In this document: piece by piece, positions 1-5,224 of the stretch
How positions within the stretch are numbered: the stretch's first letter is position 1
How the letters are laid out: the number at the start of each line of letters is the position of its first letter
DNA from: Accumulibacter sp.
GTDB taxonomy: Bacteria; Pseudomonadota; Gammaproteobacteria; Burkholderiales; Rhodocyclaceae
Direction: 5' to 3'
Assembly (NCBI GenBank): GCA_003538495.1
Contig: DPSD01000337.1
Coordinates: forward strand, 2,403-9,096
Length of the DNA stretch: 6,694 nt
Program-made: the position numbers and the translations under genes
The notes under the pieces: generated by a model
The model's input: only the letters and a program-made list of their open reading frames with translations
What the model was told of the DNA's origin: nothing
Databases searched by the model: none

Positions 1-659
1 TGTCGATGGCCTCGCAGGTCAAACTGCTGCGCCTGCTGCAGGAGCACATGTACTTTCCCCTGGGATCCGACGTCGCACGCCCAAGCGATGCACGCGTCGT
101 TTGCGCGACCAACTGCAAGCTCGCCCAGATGATGCGCCAGAACCAGTTTCGCTCCGATCTGTTCTTTCGTCTGTCGGTGCACCAGGTTGAAGTGCCGCCG
201 CTGCGCGAGCACAAGGAGGATCTGCCGCTGCTGCTGCAGCATTTTCTCGACGAGGCCGCGGCGGCGATCAACAAGACCCCACCCGAGCCGTCGAACGAGC
301 TGATCACTTTGCTCTCGAACCATCATTTCCCGGGCAATGTCCGTGAGCTGCGGGCAATGGTCTTCAACGCCATGGCTTTGCATCGCGGTGGTTCGGTGCT
401 GGCCATGGACAGCTTTCGCCAGGCCATCCAGAAGCAGCAGAAGGCGAATGCCGAGCACCCGGTGGCCGATCCGTCCGACGGGCTGCCGGTCGTCATCCCG
501 GGGCGTTTTCCGACCCTCGACGAGGTCGAGGAGGCGATGGTCAGCGAGGCGCTGCGGCGGGCCAAGGGCAATCAGGGCGTCGCTGCGACGCTGCTTGGCC
601 TGTCGCGTCCGGCGCTCAACAGACGCCTGGCACGGCGGGCGACGCCAGCCAATCCGTGA
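1..659 (+). CDS. Sigma-54-dependent transcriptional activator, C-terminal part (5' truncated)
   Basis: This is the 3' part of a bacterial enhancer-binding protein, which hydrolyses ATP to open sigma-54 promoters. The frame is open to the window edge (first full codon at 3). The ATG at 6 is not the start, because it lies inside the AAA+ domain (SMASQVKLLRLLQE matches the helix after Walker B). Visible AAA+ elements, numbered from that ATG, are the sensor I-like CATN (about 33-36), the arginine-finger region FRSDLFFRL (about 48-56), PPLREHKEDL, and sensor II PGNVREL (about 110-116). About 50 residues at the C-terminus form a Fis-type helix-turn-helix (GNQGVAATLLGLSRPALNRRL). Walker A, GAFTGA and any N-terminal sensory domain lie outside the window, so the signal and precise name are unknown. 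The next gene in the same direction is pit, behind sigma-54-like promoters, so this protein is a reasonable but unproven candidate regulator. Confidence 0.93.
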   Translation, partial: SMASQVKLLRLLQEHMYFPLGSDVARPSDARVVCATNCKLAQMMRQNQFRSDLFFRLSVHQVEVPPLREHKEDLPLLLQHFLDEAAAAINKTPPEPSNELITLLSNHHFPGNVRELRAMVFNAMALHRGGSVLAMDSFRQAIQKQQKANAEHPVADPSDGLPVVIPGRFPTLDEVEEAMVSEALRRAKGNQGVAATLLGLSRPALNRRLARRATPANP

Positions 660-672
660 CCCGCCAAAGCGA

Positions 673-689
673 CTGGCTGCCGAAGCCAG
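673..689 (+). terminator. Hairpin just after the activator gene (weak terminator candidate)
   Basis: A perfect 6-bp stem, CTGGCT-GCCGA-AGCCAG, begins 14 nt after the TGA of the activator gene. No T-run follows, so it is not a classical intrinsic terminator. It could be a processing or stability hairpin at the end of the mRNA. Confidence 0.25.
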
Positions 690-801
690 CCGCGTGTCGC
701 ACTGCCGGTTGATGCGTCGACTGTGCCCATTTTCCTTGCTCGACGCAGTGCCCTTCGCACCCATCCGCGGCCGCCGACGGAAGCCGGGCGGGACAATGCC
801 C

Positions 802-812
802 GGTGTAACGTT
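802..812 (+). promoter_or_regulatory. Putative activator half-site A (GGTGTAACGTT)
   Basis: GGTGTAACGTT occurs here and again, identical over 11 bases, at 3427-3437 in front of the second operon. The -24 GG of the downstream sigma-54 element lies 188 bp beyond GGTGTAAC (189 bp in the second operon), a normal enhancer distance. It pairs with the inverted copy at 911-918. Its role as an activator-binding site is inferred from position, repetition and orientation. Confidence 0.5.
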
Positions 813-880
813 TTGCGACTTCGGCGCATCAATGAAGAGTGATATAACACAATGATATTTATTTGCATTGTCTCTGTAGT

Positions 881-895
881 TATCCCTTAAGGATA
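881..895. promoter_or_regulatory. 15-bp palindrome in AT-rich patch, possible operator
   Basis: TATCC-CTTAA-GGATA is a perfect inverted repeat with a 5-nt centre, sitting in the AT-rich patch between half-sites A and B. It contains the 8-bp palindrome CCTTAAGG (885-892). Dyads like this are common operators, but I do not recognise the regulator. Chance occurrence in AT-rich DNA is possible. Confidence 0.3.
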
Positions 896-906
896 TTGAG
901 GGTACG

Positions 907-919
907 TTTTGTTACACCC
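907..919 (-). promoter_or_regulatory. Putative activator half-site B (TTTTGTTACACCC)
   Basis: TTTTGTTACACCC differs at one base from TTTTGTTGCACCC at 3534-3546. Its core GTTACACC is the exact reverse complement of GGTGTAAC at 802-809, with 101 bp between them. From the end of the core to the -24 GG of the sigma-54 element at 996-1012 there are 79 bp, against 78 bp in the second operon. It is most simply an upstream activating sequence for an enhancer-binding protein. Confidence 0.5.
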
Positions 920-995
920 CGTGTCGAGTGCGAAACACGCACTGTCGCCGCCCCCGATCGGTGCCGACGCGGCATTTCCCTCCGTGCCGCACAAG

Positions 996-1012
996 TTGGC
1001 ACGAAACATGCT
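996..1012 (+). promoter_or_regulatory. Sigma-54 (-24/-12) promoter candidate, distal, for pit unit
   Basis: TTGGCACGAAACATGCT matches the RpoN consensus YTGGCACG-N4-TTGCW with a perfect -24 block and one mismatch in the -12 block (ATGC for TTGC). The GG (998-999) and GC (1010-1011) are separated by the required 10 bp. The transcript would start near 1022, giving a leader of about 480 nt to the pit ATG. The equal spacing to the upstream half-sites in the two regions is the strongest support. Confidence 0.6.
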
Positions 1013-1505
1013 TGCGTGGAACAGCTCAACGTCGATCAGAACGGTCACCGCAGGTTGTTGGTGAGCGCCTGATTGGTCGCTTCCGGGCAATGATCAATCC
1101 GATATCTTGGGGGGATGTCGTATGGGTTCTGGCGCCAGGCTTGATTCCTTTCTGAAACCAGGCGCTGCCTGGGCGATGAACGCACGTCGGAGTCCTTGCG
1201 CCTCGGCTTCCCCGTGTGCGCGCTCGCCCATGCCTCTCTGCTGCCTGTTCTCCCTCTTGTTCGAGCGCGGCGTCGCGACGCAGCGAGCAAGTCTCTTGCG
1301 CCCGCCAGAGCGCTTGCGCGTCAAGGGCTTCGGCACGCTGCTTGCGGGCCGGAACAAGTTGCGCAGGCATTGACCCGGAGGACCAACGACATTCGCCACT
1401 GATCCCGACAGTTCGCCAGTCAGACCGCGCCAGGCGCGTTTCTCGGCACGCTGATTGCTGCGTCCGCCGCGCTTGAACCTGCAACCACAACCTCAGGGCC
1501 GCTTC
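1013..1505. other. Long non-coding leader/spacer before pit
   Basis: I see no convincing gene here on either strand. It holds GC-rich dyads: CTGGCGCCAG (1129-1138), the perfect hairpin CCAGGC-GCT-GCCTGG (1158-1172) and CGCGCC-A-GGCGCG (1426-1438). A direct repeat of 15/16 identical bases, TCGGCACGCTG(C/A)TTGC, lies at 1330-1345 and 1443-1458, and both copies have sigma-54-like GG-N10-GC spacing. The stretch from about 1090 to 1400 has long open frames on several strands with no protein-like composition. It may be an old insertion or dispersed repeat, which cannot be decided from this window. Confidence 0.45.
1443..1459 (+). promoter_or_regulatory. Sigma-54 promoter candidate, proximal to pit
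   Basis: TCGGCACGCTGATTGCT fits YTGGCACG-N4-TTGCW with a single mismatch (C for T just before the GG). GG (1445-1446) and GC (1457-1458) are 10 bp apart. The predicted start, near 1470, leaves a short leader of about 36 nt to the pit ATG, which is more usual than the long leader from 996. It lacks the conserved distance to the upstream half-sites, so it may be an alternative promoter or a chance match. Confidence 0.4.
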
Positions 1506-2546
1506 ATGAGCACACTACTGATTCTGACGATCGCGACCGTAGCCATCGTTCTCTTTTTCGACTATACCAACGGTTTTCACGACGCCGCCAACATCGTGGC
1601 GACGATCATCGCTTCGCGGGCGATGACGCCGGTCCAGGCAGTGATCATCGTCGGTACCTTCGAGTTTCTCGGCCCATTGCTTGGTGGTACGGCGGTCGCC
1701 AATACCATTGGCAAGTTCGTCACTCTGAACGATGTGGCGCCGGTGCTGTCCCTGGCGATCCTGATTAGCGGGCTGGTCGGCGCCATCGTCTGGAACCTGG
1801 CAACCTGGTACTTCGGCATCCCGTCGTCGTCGTCGCACGCGCTGGTCGGCGGACTGATCGGAGCGGTCATCGTTTCTGCCGGGCCGGACAACGTCGTCTG
1901 GGGTTTTTCGCAACTCATGCACGGCCAGATGACCGGCATCATGAAGGTTCTGGCGGCGTTGATCCTTTCGCCATTGATCGGTTTCTGGGTCGGTTTCCTG
2001 ATCCTCAGGCTGATGAATATCGTCCTGTTCGCTGCCAAGCCATCGGCCAACACCGGCCTTCGGCACGCGCAGTTCGTCACCGCCGCCGGGCTCGCCTTCT
2101 CGCACGGTGCCAACGACGCGCAAAAGAGCATGGGGATGCTGACGCTGGCGCTGCTGCTGGGTGGCTTCATCGACAAGTTTGAAGTTCCGTTCTGGGTGAT
2201 GCTGGCCTGCGCGGTGGCAATTACCCTGGGCATCCTTTCGGGCGGCTGGCGGATCGTGCGGACGCTGGGCTTCTCGATCTACCGTGTTCGCCCGATCCAT
2301 GCGCTGAGCTCGCAGCTGACCTCGGCACTGGTGATCATGACCGCTTCGGCGATCGGCGCACCGGTATCGACGACGCACGTCGTTGGCACGTCGATCATGG
2401 GTATCGGCTCTTCGGAGCGCCCGCGAGCGGTGCGCTGGAAGAAGGCCAAGGACATTGCCATCACCTGGGTAATTACCATCCCTGGTTCGGCTCTGGTGGC
2501 GATTCAGACCTTCGCTCTCGTCAATCTCTTTCTTGGAAAGGCTTAA
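1506..2546 (+). CDS. pit: PiT-family inorganic phosphate transporter
   Basis: An inner-membrane phosphate permease of the PiT (PF01384) family, which takes up phosphate, often as a neutral metal-phosphate, with protons. The 346-residue protein shows both halves of the PiT internal repeat. The first has GFHDAANIVAT (23-33) and the second FSHGANDAQKSMG (198-210). The conserved loops GIPSSSSHALVGG and GAPVSTTHVVGTS are also present. Hydrophobic segments run throughout. It is shorter than E. coli PitA and resembles the compact PiT proteins encoded with DUF47 partners. ATG 1506 is preferred over the upstream in-frame ATG at 1455 because the earlier 17 residues are charged and proline-rich, and the first membrane helix begins right after MSTLLIL. 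The Shine-Dalgarno is weak (CAGGG at about 1494-1498). The DUF47 gene starts 2 nt after its stop, so the two are co-transcribed. Confidence 0.96.
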   Translation: MSTLLILTIATVAIVLFFDYTNGFHDAANIVATIIASRAMTPVQAVIIVGTFEFLGPLLGGTAVANTIGKFVTLNDVAPVLSLAILISGLVGAIVWNLATWYFGIPSSSSHALVGGLIGAVIVSAGPDNVVWGFSQLMHGQMTGIMKVLAALILSPLIGFWVGFLILRLMNIVLFAAKPSANTGLRHAQFVTAAGLAFSHGANDAQKSMGMLTLALLLGGFIDKFEVPFWVMLACAVAITLGILSGGWRIVRTLGFSIYRVRPIHALSSQLTSALVIMTASAIGAPVSTTHVVGTSIMGIGSSERPRAVRWKKAKDIAITWVITIPGSALVAIQTFALVNLFLGKA

Positions 2547-2548
2547 TC

Positions 2549-3205
2549 ATGTCGGACGTAAACCTTGCAGCACCCTCTCTCATGCGCCGGATCCTGCATC
2601 GGGTGTTTCCCAGAGTCCCAGATTTCTTTGCGCTGCTCGCCGAACAAAGTGCGCATGTGGATCACAGCGCCGGCCTGCTGGTCGAGTACATGGGTGCCGA
2701 TAGCGCGCAGGCAACCAAGAAGATTGTCGAGGCCGAGTACGAGGGCGATCGGCAGAAGGTTCGCAACCTGACCTTGCTCAACGAAGCCTTCTCGACGCCG
2801 ATCGACCGTGAAGACCTGCACCGGGCGATCATCAATCTCGACGAAATCATCAACAGCTGCAAGTCGATCGTCGTCGAAATGGATACCGAGATTCTTGCCT
2901 TGAAGCCGGACAAGGCTTGCCTGGAAATGGCGGTGTACCTCAAGGCCGGTGTGGAAGCGGTGGCGGCGGGCTATGGCCGTCTCGGGAGCGATCCGAAACT
3001 GGGTCGCGCCGATGCCGAAAAGGCCGACAAAGCGGTACGCCAGCTGACCCGGACGCACCGGCGCGCCCTGGCCGAGTTGTTTCAGGACAACGACTTCCAC
3101 AACATCTTCAGGCGCAAGGAGATCTACATGCAGTTGAGTCGGGCCGGCGACCGCCTGAACATCTGCAACAGCACGCTGCTGGACATCGTCGTCAAGCTCT
3201 GCTGA
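2549..3205 (+). CDS. DUF47 / PhoU-like protein, Pit accessory
   Basis: A 218-residue, all-helical cytoplasmic protein of the DUF47 (PhoU_div, PF01865) family. Family features visible are VPDFFALLAEQ (23-33), an acidic metal-binding-type motif EAEYEGD (61-67), the signature TPIDRED (83-89) followed by LDEII, and a C-terminal helix with SRAGDRLN (197-204). In that last helix the usual Glu of ExxxD is Ser197, while Asp201 is kept. DUF47 genes are often paired with pit, for example orfA-pit in Sinorhizobium meliloti, and are thought to modulate the transporter. A good ribosome binding site, GGAAAG (2535-2540), lies inside the end of pit, 8 nt before ATG. The start is 2 nt after the pit stop, indicating translational coupling. 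Its exact biochemical role is not established. Confidence 0.94.
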   Translation: MSDVNLAAPSLMRRILHRVFPRVPDFFALLAEQSAHVDHSAGLLVEYMGADSAQATKKIVEAEYEGDRQKVRNLTLLNEAFSTPIDREDLHRAIINLDEIINSCKSIVVEMDTEILALKPDKACLEMAVYLKAGVEAVAAGYGRLGSDPKLGRADAEKADKAVRQLTRTHRRALAELFQDNDFHNIFRRKEIYMQLSRAGDRLNICNSTLLDIVVKLC

Positions 3206-3223
3206 ACGCCGCCTGTGGCGATG

Positions 3224-3259
3224 CCCCGGGGATGGTGCCCGCATAGGTCTTCCCCGGGG
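3224..3259 (+). terminator. GC-rich stem-loop after pit-DUF47, probable transcript end
   Basis: CCCCGGGGA (3224-3232) is repeated in inverted form as TCCCCGGGG (3251-3259), giving a perfect 9-bp stem with an 18-nt loop, starting 18 nt after the DUF47 stop. Each arm is also self-palindromic. Only a weak T-rich tail follows (TCTTG), so termination may need Rho, or the hairpin may protect the 3' end. Confidence 0.45.
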
Positions 3260-3426
3260 TCTTGCTGCGAGTATCCGCGAGGCAGCGCGCAGAGCTCGGG
3301 CCGGGCTGCCGCGTTGCAGGTCGCCCGGGGTGACCGCGAGTGCCGGCTCGGACGGCCTGTCGACCCGTGGCCGACGCCTTGCCACCTGACGACGACGGCC
3401 GACGGCGCTTGCTCCGTTCCGTGGCG

Positions 3427-3437
3427 GGTGTAACGTT
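3427..3437 (+). promoter_or_regulatory. Putative activator half-site C (GGTGTAACGTT)
   Basis: Identical over 11 bases to half-site A at 802-812. From GGTGTAAC to the -24 GG of the promoter at 3622-3638 there are 189 bp (188 bp in the pit region). It pairs in inverted orientation with GTTGCACC at 3538-3545, 103 bp away. The binding protein is not known from the sequence. Confidence 0.5.
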
Positions 3438-3533
3438 CTCTCCTGGCGGGTGCGTCCCCGGCAAATTCGCAAGTGGCTGTTGCATATGAGAAATGTTCCT
3501 ATGAGTCGGGCAGGTGCAGGTGCCACTTGTTCA

Positions 3534-3546
3534 TTTTGTTGCACCC
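3534..3546 (-). promoter_or_regulatory. Putative activator half-site D (TTTTGTTGCACCC)
   Basis: Matches half-site B at 12 of 13 bases and sits 78 bp (core end to -24 GG) upstream of the sigma-54 promoter, against 79 bp for B. On the minus strand the core reads GGTGCAAC, so it is an inverted partner of half-site C. Confidence 0.5.
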
Positions 3547-3621
3547 GCAGCATTTCTCGCGGCGTCTTCTGATGGCGCGTTTCGCGCTTGATTTTTCACG
3601 GTGTTTGGCACTCCGTTGCTA

Positions 3622-3638
3622 CTGGCACAGCTCTTGCT
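3622..3638 (+). promoter_or_regulatory. Sigma-54 (-24/-12) promoter of the CYTH-CHAD operon
   Basis: CTGGCACAGCTCTTGCT matches YTGGCACG-N4-TTGCW at every position except A for G at the end of the -24 block. GG (3624-3625) and GC (3636-3637) are 10 bp apart. Transcription would start near 3649, about 97 nt before the CYTH-CHAD ATG. It is preceded at the expected enhancer distance by the paired half-sites C and D. Confidence 0.68.
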
Positions 3639-3653
3639 GTACCTGAGAAGCGA

Positions 3654-3701
3654 GGGATCCTGGCGCTTGCCTCGACAAGAGGCAGTTCTGCGCAGGATTC
3701 C
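3654..3701 (+). promoter_or_regulatory. Long stem-loop in the 5' leader of the CYTH-CHAD mRNA
   Basis: An inner perfect hairpin, TGCCTC-GACAA-GAGGCA (3668-3684), is enclosed by outer arms 3654-3666 and 3690-3701. The outer arms pair almost completely (GGGATCCT.GCGC with GCGCAGGATTCC), with one bulged G at 3662 and one G-U pair. The structure would begin about 5 nt after the predicted sigma-54 transcript start. It could stabilise the mRNA end or affect translation. It leaves the Shine-Dalgarno at 3733-3737 free, so it is not an obvious ribosome-blocking switch, and it matches no riboswitch class I know. Confidence 0.4.
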
Positions 3702-3745
3702 TTGGTGGGGCTGAAGAGTCAGTCCAATTCTCAGGAGCTTGTCAG

Positions 3746-5224
3746 ATGGAAATCGAAACCGAACTCAATCTTTCGCTAACGCCCGGAGTGGCCAGTCGCC
3801 TGGCCAAGCATCCGCTGCTGACCGAGGCCACAGCCGTTCGCGAACGCGTCATTAACACCTACTACGACACGCCGGATCGGCGCCTGCAGCGTGAGCACGT
3901 CGTTGTGCAGTATCGCAAGAGTGGCTCGATCTGGCTGTCGTCAGTCAGCAGGGCGGCCTTGAGCGAAGACCAGGACGCGGAAGGTGCGCAGTGGGAGGTC
4001 GCCGGCGAGCCGGGCGAATTCGACTTCGCGCACGTCGGCGACAGCGGCTTGCGGCGGTGGCTGGAATCCTTGCGCGAGGACTTGCGACCGGCGTTCACCA
4101 CCAACTTCACACGCAGTGCCTGGCTGCTTGAGCCACGCGCGGGTGTACGCATCGAACTCGCTCTCGACCGCGGCTGGATCGTCGGCGAGGGTCGCCGGCA
4201 GGCGATTTGTGAAGTCGGACTCGAACTCCTTTCGGGATCTTCCGGCGATCTGTTTTCCGCTGCCAGCGAGTTGCAGAGTGACTTCTCGCTCCATCCTGAA
4301 GTGACCAGCAAGTTCCAGCGCGGCTACCGGGTTCTGGCCGAGGACTCGCCGCAGGCGGTCAAGGCGGTGGCGGTCCAGACCAACGCCGGCATGAGCACCG
4401 TCGCCGCTTTCCGGACCATCGCGCTGGCCTGTCTGCGGCACCTGCAAAGCAACGAGCAAGGCCTGCGCGAGAGTGACAATCCAGAGTTCGTCCATCAGGC
4501 CCGCGTCGCCATTCGCCGTCTGCGTTCGGCGATCCGGATCTGGCGTCCGCTACTCTCCGGGGAGTTCGTGAGCCGCTTCGATCCGCTGTGGCAGACACTC
4601 GCCGGGCATCTGGGCGAAGCGCGCAACTGGGATGTCTTTCTGACCGAGACCTTGCCGACCATCGCCCTGGCCTTTCCTGAAGGCAGCGCGTGCGGCCGCC
4701 TGTCGGCCTACGCCCAAAGGCGCTGCGCGATCAATCGTGAGGGAGCGCGCAGCGCCCTCCAGTCCGTCGCCTACTCGCGCTTGCTGCTCGACTTCACTGC
4801 TGCCTTGCTGGCGCTTCCGGAGCAGGACGCGGGACGGCTGGATGCTTTTGCACCCGCATGTCTCGACAAGCGGGCGAGACAGGTCAGCCAGTTGGCGGTC
4901 GACGCGCTCGCCGGCGACGCGGCGGCACGTCATCGTCTGCGGGTTTCGTACAAGCGATTGCGCTACGCACTGGAATTCTTCGCTCCGCTGTTTCCGGGTG
5001 AACTGCTCCGCAACTACCACGTCTCGGCCAGCGGCCTGCAGGAGTTGCTCGGCCGGCTGAACGACCTGGCGGTTGCTGTGCAACTGAGCGACGAAGCGCT
5101 CCCCGGCGACGCCGGTGCGGTAATCCGGAGTTGGCTCGAGGCACAGAGCGAAGGCTTGCTGCCGGAGCTTCGCGGTTGGCTGAACGACTTCTACCAGCAC
5201 CCTGTGCCGTGGCGGAATCAATGA
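3746..5224 (+). CDS. CYTH-CHAD domain protein, polyphosphate-associated
   Basis: A 492-residue two-domain protein. Residues 1 to about 200 are a CYTH (triphosphate tunnel) domain: EIETEL (2-7), YYDTPDRRL (39-47), R57, R123, ALDRG (139-143) and EVGLEL (156-161). Residues about 215-485 are a CHAD domain with its two helical repeats, seen in HQARVAIRRLRSA (250-262) with ARNWDVF, and HRLRVSYKRLRYALEF (396-411) with LQELLGRLNDL. CHAD domains are basic helical bundles that bind polyphosphate; in Ralstonia they locate to polyphosphate granules. CYTH domains usually hydrolyse or bind triphosphates, but here several usual residues are replaced: the Lys of ExExK is absent, Gln55 stands where Arg is expected, Ser68 replaces the Lys of TxK, and Gly158 replaces a Glu. 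Enzymatic activity is therefore doubtful. The start is clear, with AGGAG (3733-3737) 8 nt before ATG. The stop overlaps the next start (ATGA), so the two genes are coupled. Confidence 0.93.
   Translation: MEIETELNLSLTPGVASRLAKHPLLTEATAVRERVINTYYDTPDRRLQREHVVVQYRKSGSIWLSSVSRAALSEDQDAEGAQWEVAGEPGEFDFAHVGDSGLRRWLESLREDLRPAFTTNFTRSAWLLEPRAGVRIELALDRGWIVGEGRRQAICEVGLELLSGSSGDLFSAASELQSDFSLHPEVTSKFQRGYRVLAEDSPQAVKAVAVQTNAGMSTVAAFRTIALACLRHLQSNEQGLRESDNPEFVHQARVAIRRLRSAIRIWRPLLSGEFVSRFDPLWQTLAGHLGEARNWDVFLTETLPTIALAFPEGSACGRLSAYAQRRCAINREGARSALQSVAYSRLLLDFTAALLALPEQDAGRLDAFAPACLDKRARQVSQLAVDALAGDAAARHRLRVSYKRLRYALEFFAPLFPGELLRNYHVSASGLQELLGRLNDLAVAVQLSDEALPGDAGAVIRSWLEAQSEGLLPELRGWLNDFYQHPVPWRNQ

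Larger units (their letters stand above)
660..995. other. Non-coding upstream regulatory region of the pit unit
   Basis: No credible gene is seen here; the open frames have low-complexity, arginine-rich translations and no family resemblance. The region holds a hairpin after the activator gene, an inverted repeat CCGGGC/GCCCGG (784-789 and 798-803), and an AT-rich patch at about 830-900 that stands out from the GC-rich surroundings. Two copies of a GGTGTAAC-type motif in opposite orientation flank that patch. The patch contains ACAATG-N11-CATTGT (849-871) and the 15-bp palindrome TATCCCTTAAGGATA (881-895). A small inverted repeat, GTGCG-AAACA-CGCAC, lies at 928-942. The composition suits an enhancer and operator region. 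Confidence 0.6.
3206..3745. other. Non-coding region between the two operons, with regulatory sites
   Basis: No credible gene is seen. In order it holds the stem-loop after DUF47, a GC-rich stretch with nothing recognised (about 3260-3420), half-site C (3427-3437), the inverted repeat CAAGTGGC/GCCACTTG (3470-3477 and 3522-3529) around a more AT-rich patch, half-site D (3534-3546), the dyad GCGCG-TTT-CGCGC (3575-3587), a sigma-54 promoter (3622-3638) and a leader stem-loop (3654-3701). Confidence 0.6.

Noticed and set aside
1026..1490. Possible minus-strand gene (154 codons) in the pit leader
   Set aside because: The translation is Arg-rich and not protein-like, no domain is recognised, and several other frames are equally open.
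660..1505. Pho box (PhoB site) upstream of pit
   Set aside because: No tandem CTGTCAT-like direct repeats were seen here or in 3206-3745.
1515..2378. Long minus-strand open frame (287 codons) opposite pit
   Set aside because: It lies entirely antisense to the clear PiT gene, and its translation is rich in Arg, Asp and Gln as expected from the complement of a membrane-protein gene.
2543..3553. Long minus-strand open frame (336 codons) opposite the DUF47 gene and the following spacer
   Set aside because: It overlaps the well-supported DUF47 gene and the regulatory sites, and has no recognisable domain and no good ribosome binding site.
3605..3619. Second sigma-54-like element TTTGGCACTCCGTTGC just before the promoter at 3622
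   Set aside because: GG and GC are only 9 bp apart; sigma-54 promoters require 10.
3588..3779. Small + strand open frame upstream of CYTH-CHAD
   Set aside because: It spans the sigma-54 promoter and leader stem-loop, overlaps the CYTH-CHAD start out of frame and resembles no known protein.
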